Shown here: in pieces, positions 7,591-7,664 of the stretch | Layout: each line of letters begins with the position of its first letter | Numbering within the stretch: the first letter of the stretch is position 1 | Assembly: GCA_946184715.1 (NCBI GenBank) | Contig: CAMHGU010000105.1 | Coordinates: 1-7,664, forward strand | Reading direction: 5' to 3' | Source: an uncultured bacterium | GTDB lineage: Bacteria > Bacteroidota > Bacteroidia > Bacteroidales > Muribaculaceae | Length of the DNA stretch: 7,664 bases | Program-made: the position numbers and the translations under genes | The notes under the pieces: generated by a model | The model's database searches: none | Told to the model about the DNA's origin: nothing | Seen by the model: the letters and a program-made list of their open reading frames with translations, nothing else

Positions 7591-7616
7591 ATTGTATCTT
7601 TAAGGTTCTACATATT
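7579..7616 (-). repeat. Imperfect direct repeat across the aspS start, containing a start-stop AUGUAG in the leader
   Basis: On the minus strand the leader copy AATATGTAGAACC (7616-7604) closely repeats the start-site copy AATATGTACAGAACC (7593-7579), which contains the aspS ATG at 7590-7588; they differ by a two-base gap. In the leader copy the ATG at 7613-7611 is followed directly by TAG (7610-7608), forming a minimal start-stop element 23 bases upstream of the true start. It could be chance, a decoy initiation site or a translational control element. Confidence 0.5.
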
Positions 7617-7627
7617 TTTCCAATCTG

Positions 7628-7658
7628 CAAATTTACTAATTTTGTTGCCACCCGCCAA
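7628..7658 (-). promoter_or_regulatory. aspS: Bacteroides-type promoter for aspS and its operon
   Basis: On the minus strand the -7 box TAAATTTG (7635-7628) matches TAnnTTTG exactly. A TTGG (7658-7655) sits 19 bases upstream, matching the TTTG/TTG -33 element at the expected spacing. This would start transcription near 7620, giving a leader of roughly 30 nucleotides before the aspS ATG. The leader is A/T-rich with no Shine-Dalgarno sequence, as is usual in Bacteroidota. The six bases beyond the -33 element reach the window edge, so the gene upstream is unseen. Confidence 0.65.
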
Positions 7659-7664
7659 GCGTTT

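Noticed and set aside
1..7664. Possible novel defence, mobile or CRISPR system
   Set aside because: All six genes belong to recognised families, and there are no clustered repeats, transposase or integrase genes, tRNA-associated att sites or abrupt composition shifts beyond the short AT-rich gene end.

Overview
The window looks like a chromosomal housekeeping segment from a member of the Bacteroidales. The evidence is Bacteroidota-type versions of aspartyl-tRNA synthetase, GDP-mannose 4,6-dehydratase and GDP-L-fucose synthase (the last with an internal insertion), no Shine-Dalgarno sequences before the starts, and a Bacteroides-type promoter (TAnnTTTG -7 box with a TTG-type -33 element) in front of the first gene. 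Coding DNA is GC-rich by eye for this order, which is compatible with Muribaculaceae-like lineages, but I cannot fix the genus.

All six genes lie on the minus strand, so transcription runs from high to low coordinates. The promoter-proximal block is aspS (5833-7590), a Nif3/YbgI-family metal-binding protein (4728-5825) and a coiled-coil zinc-ribbon protein of the DUF164/CdsZ type (3951-4724). Their gaps are 7 and 3 bases, so they very likely form one operon. A second possible promoter lies inside the 3' end of the Nif3 gene. The block ends at a long imperfect palindrome (3876-3928), a likely terminator or RNA structure.

The second block is gmd (2752-3831), fcl (1667-2737) and an MsbA-like ABC exporter (1-1646, cut by the window edge), with gaps of 14 and 20 bases. 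Gmd and Fcl together convert GDP-mannose to GDP-L-fucose, the donor for fucosylated capsule, O-glycan and LPS-type surface polymers. The exporter could move a lipid-linked glycan or lipid A, but its substrate cannot be read from the sequence.

No mobile element, CRISPR array, tRNA, rRNA or phage gene is visible. I found no clearly novel system. The most unusual signals are small: the intergenic hairpin, an imperfect direct repeat with a start-stop AUGUAG just upstream of the aspS start, the internal promoter-like site, and a FlgZ/CdsZ-family protein coupled to Nif3 in a lineage typically lacking flagella and type III secretion.
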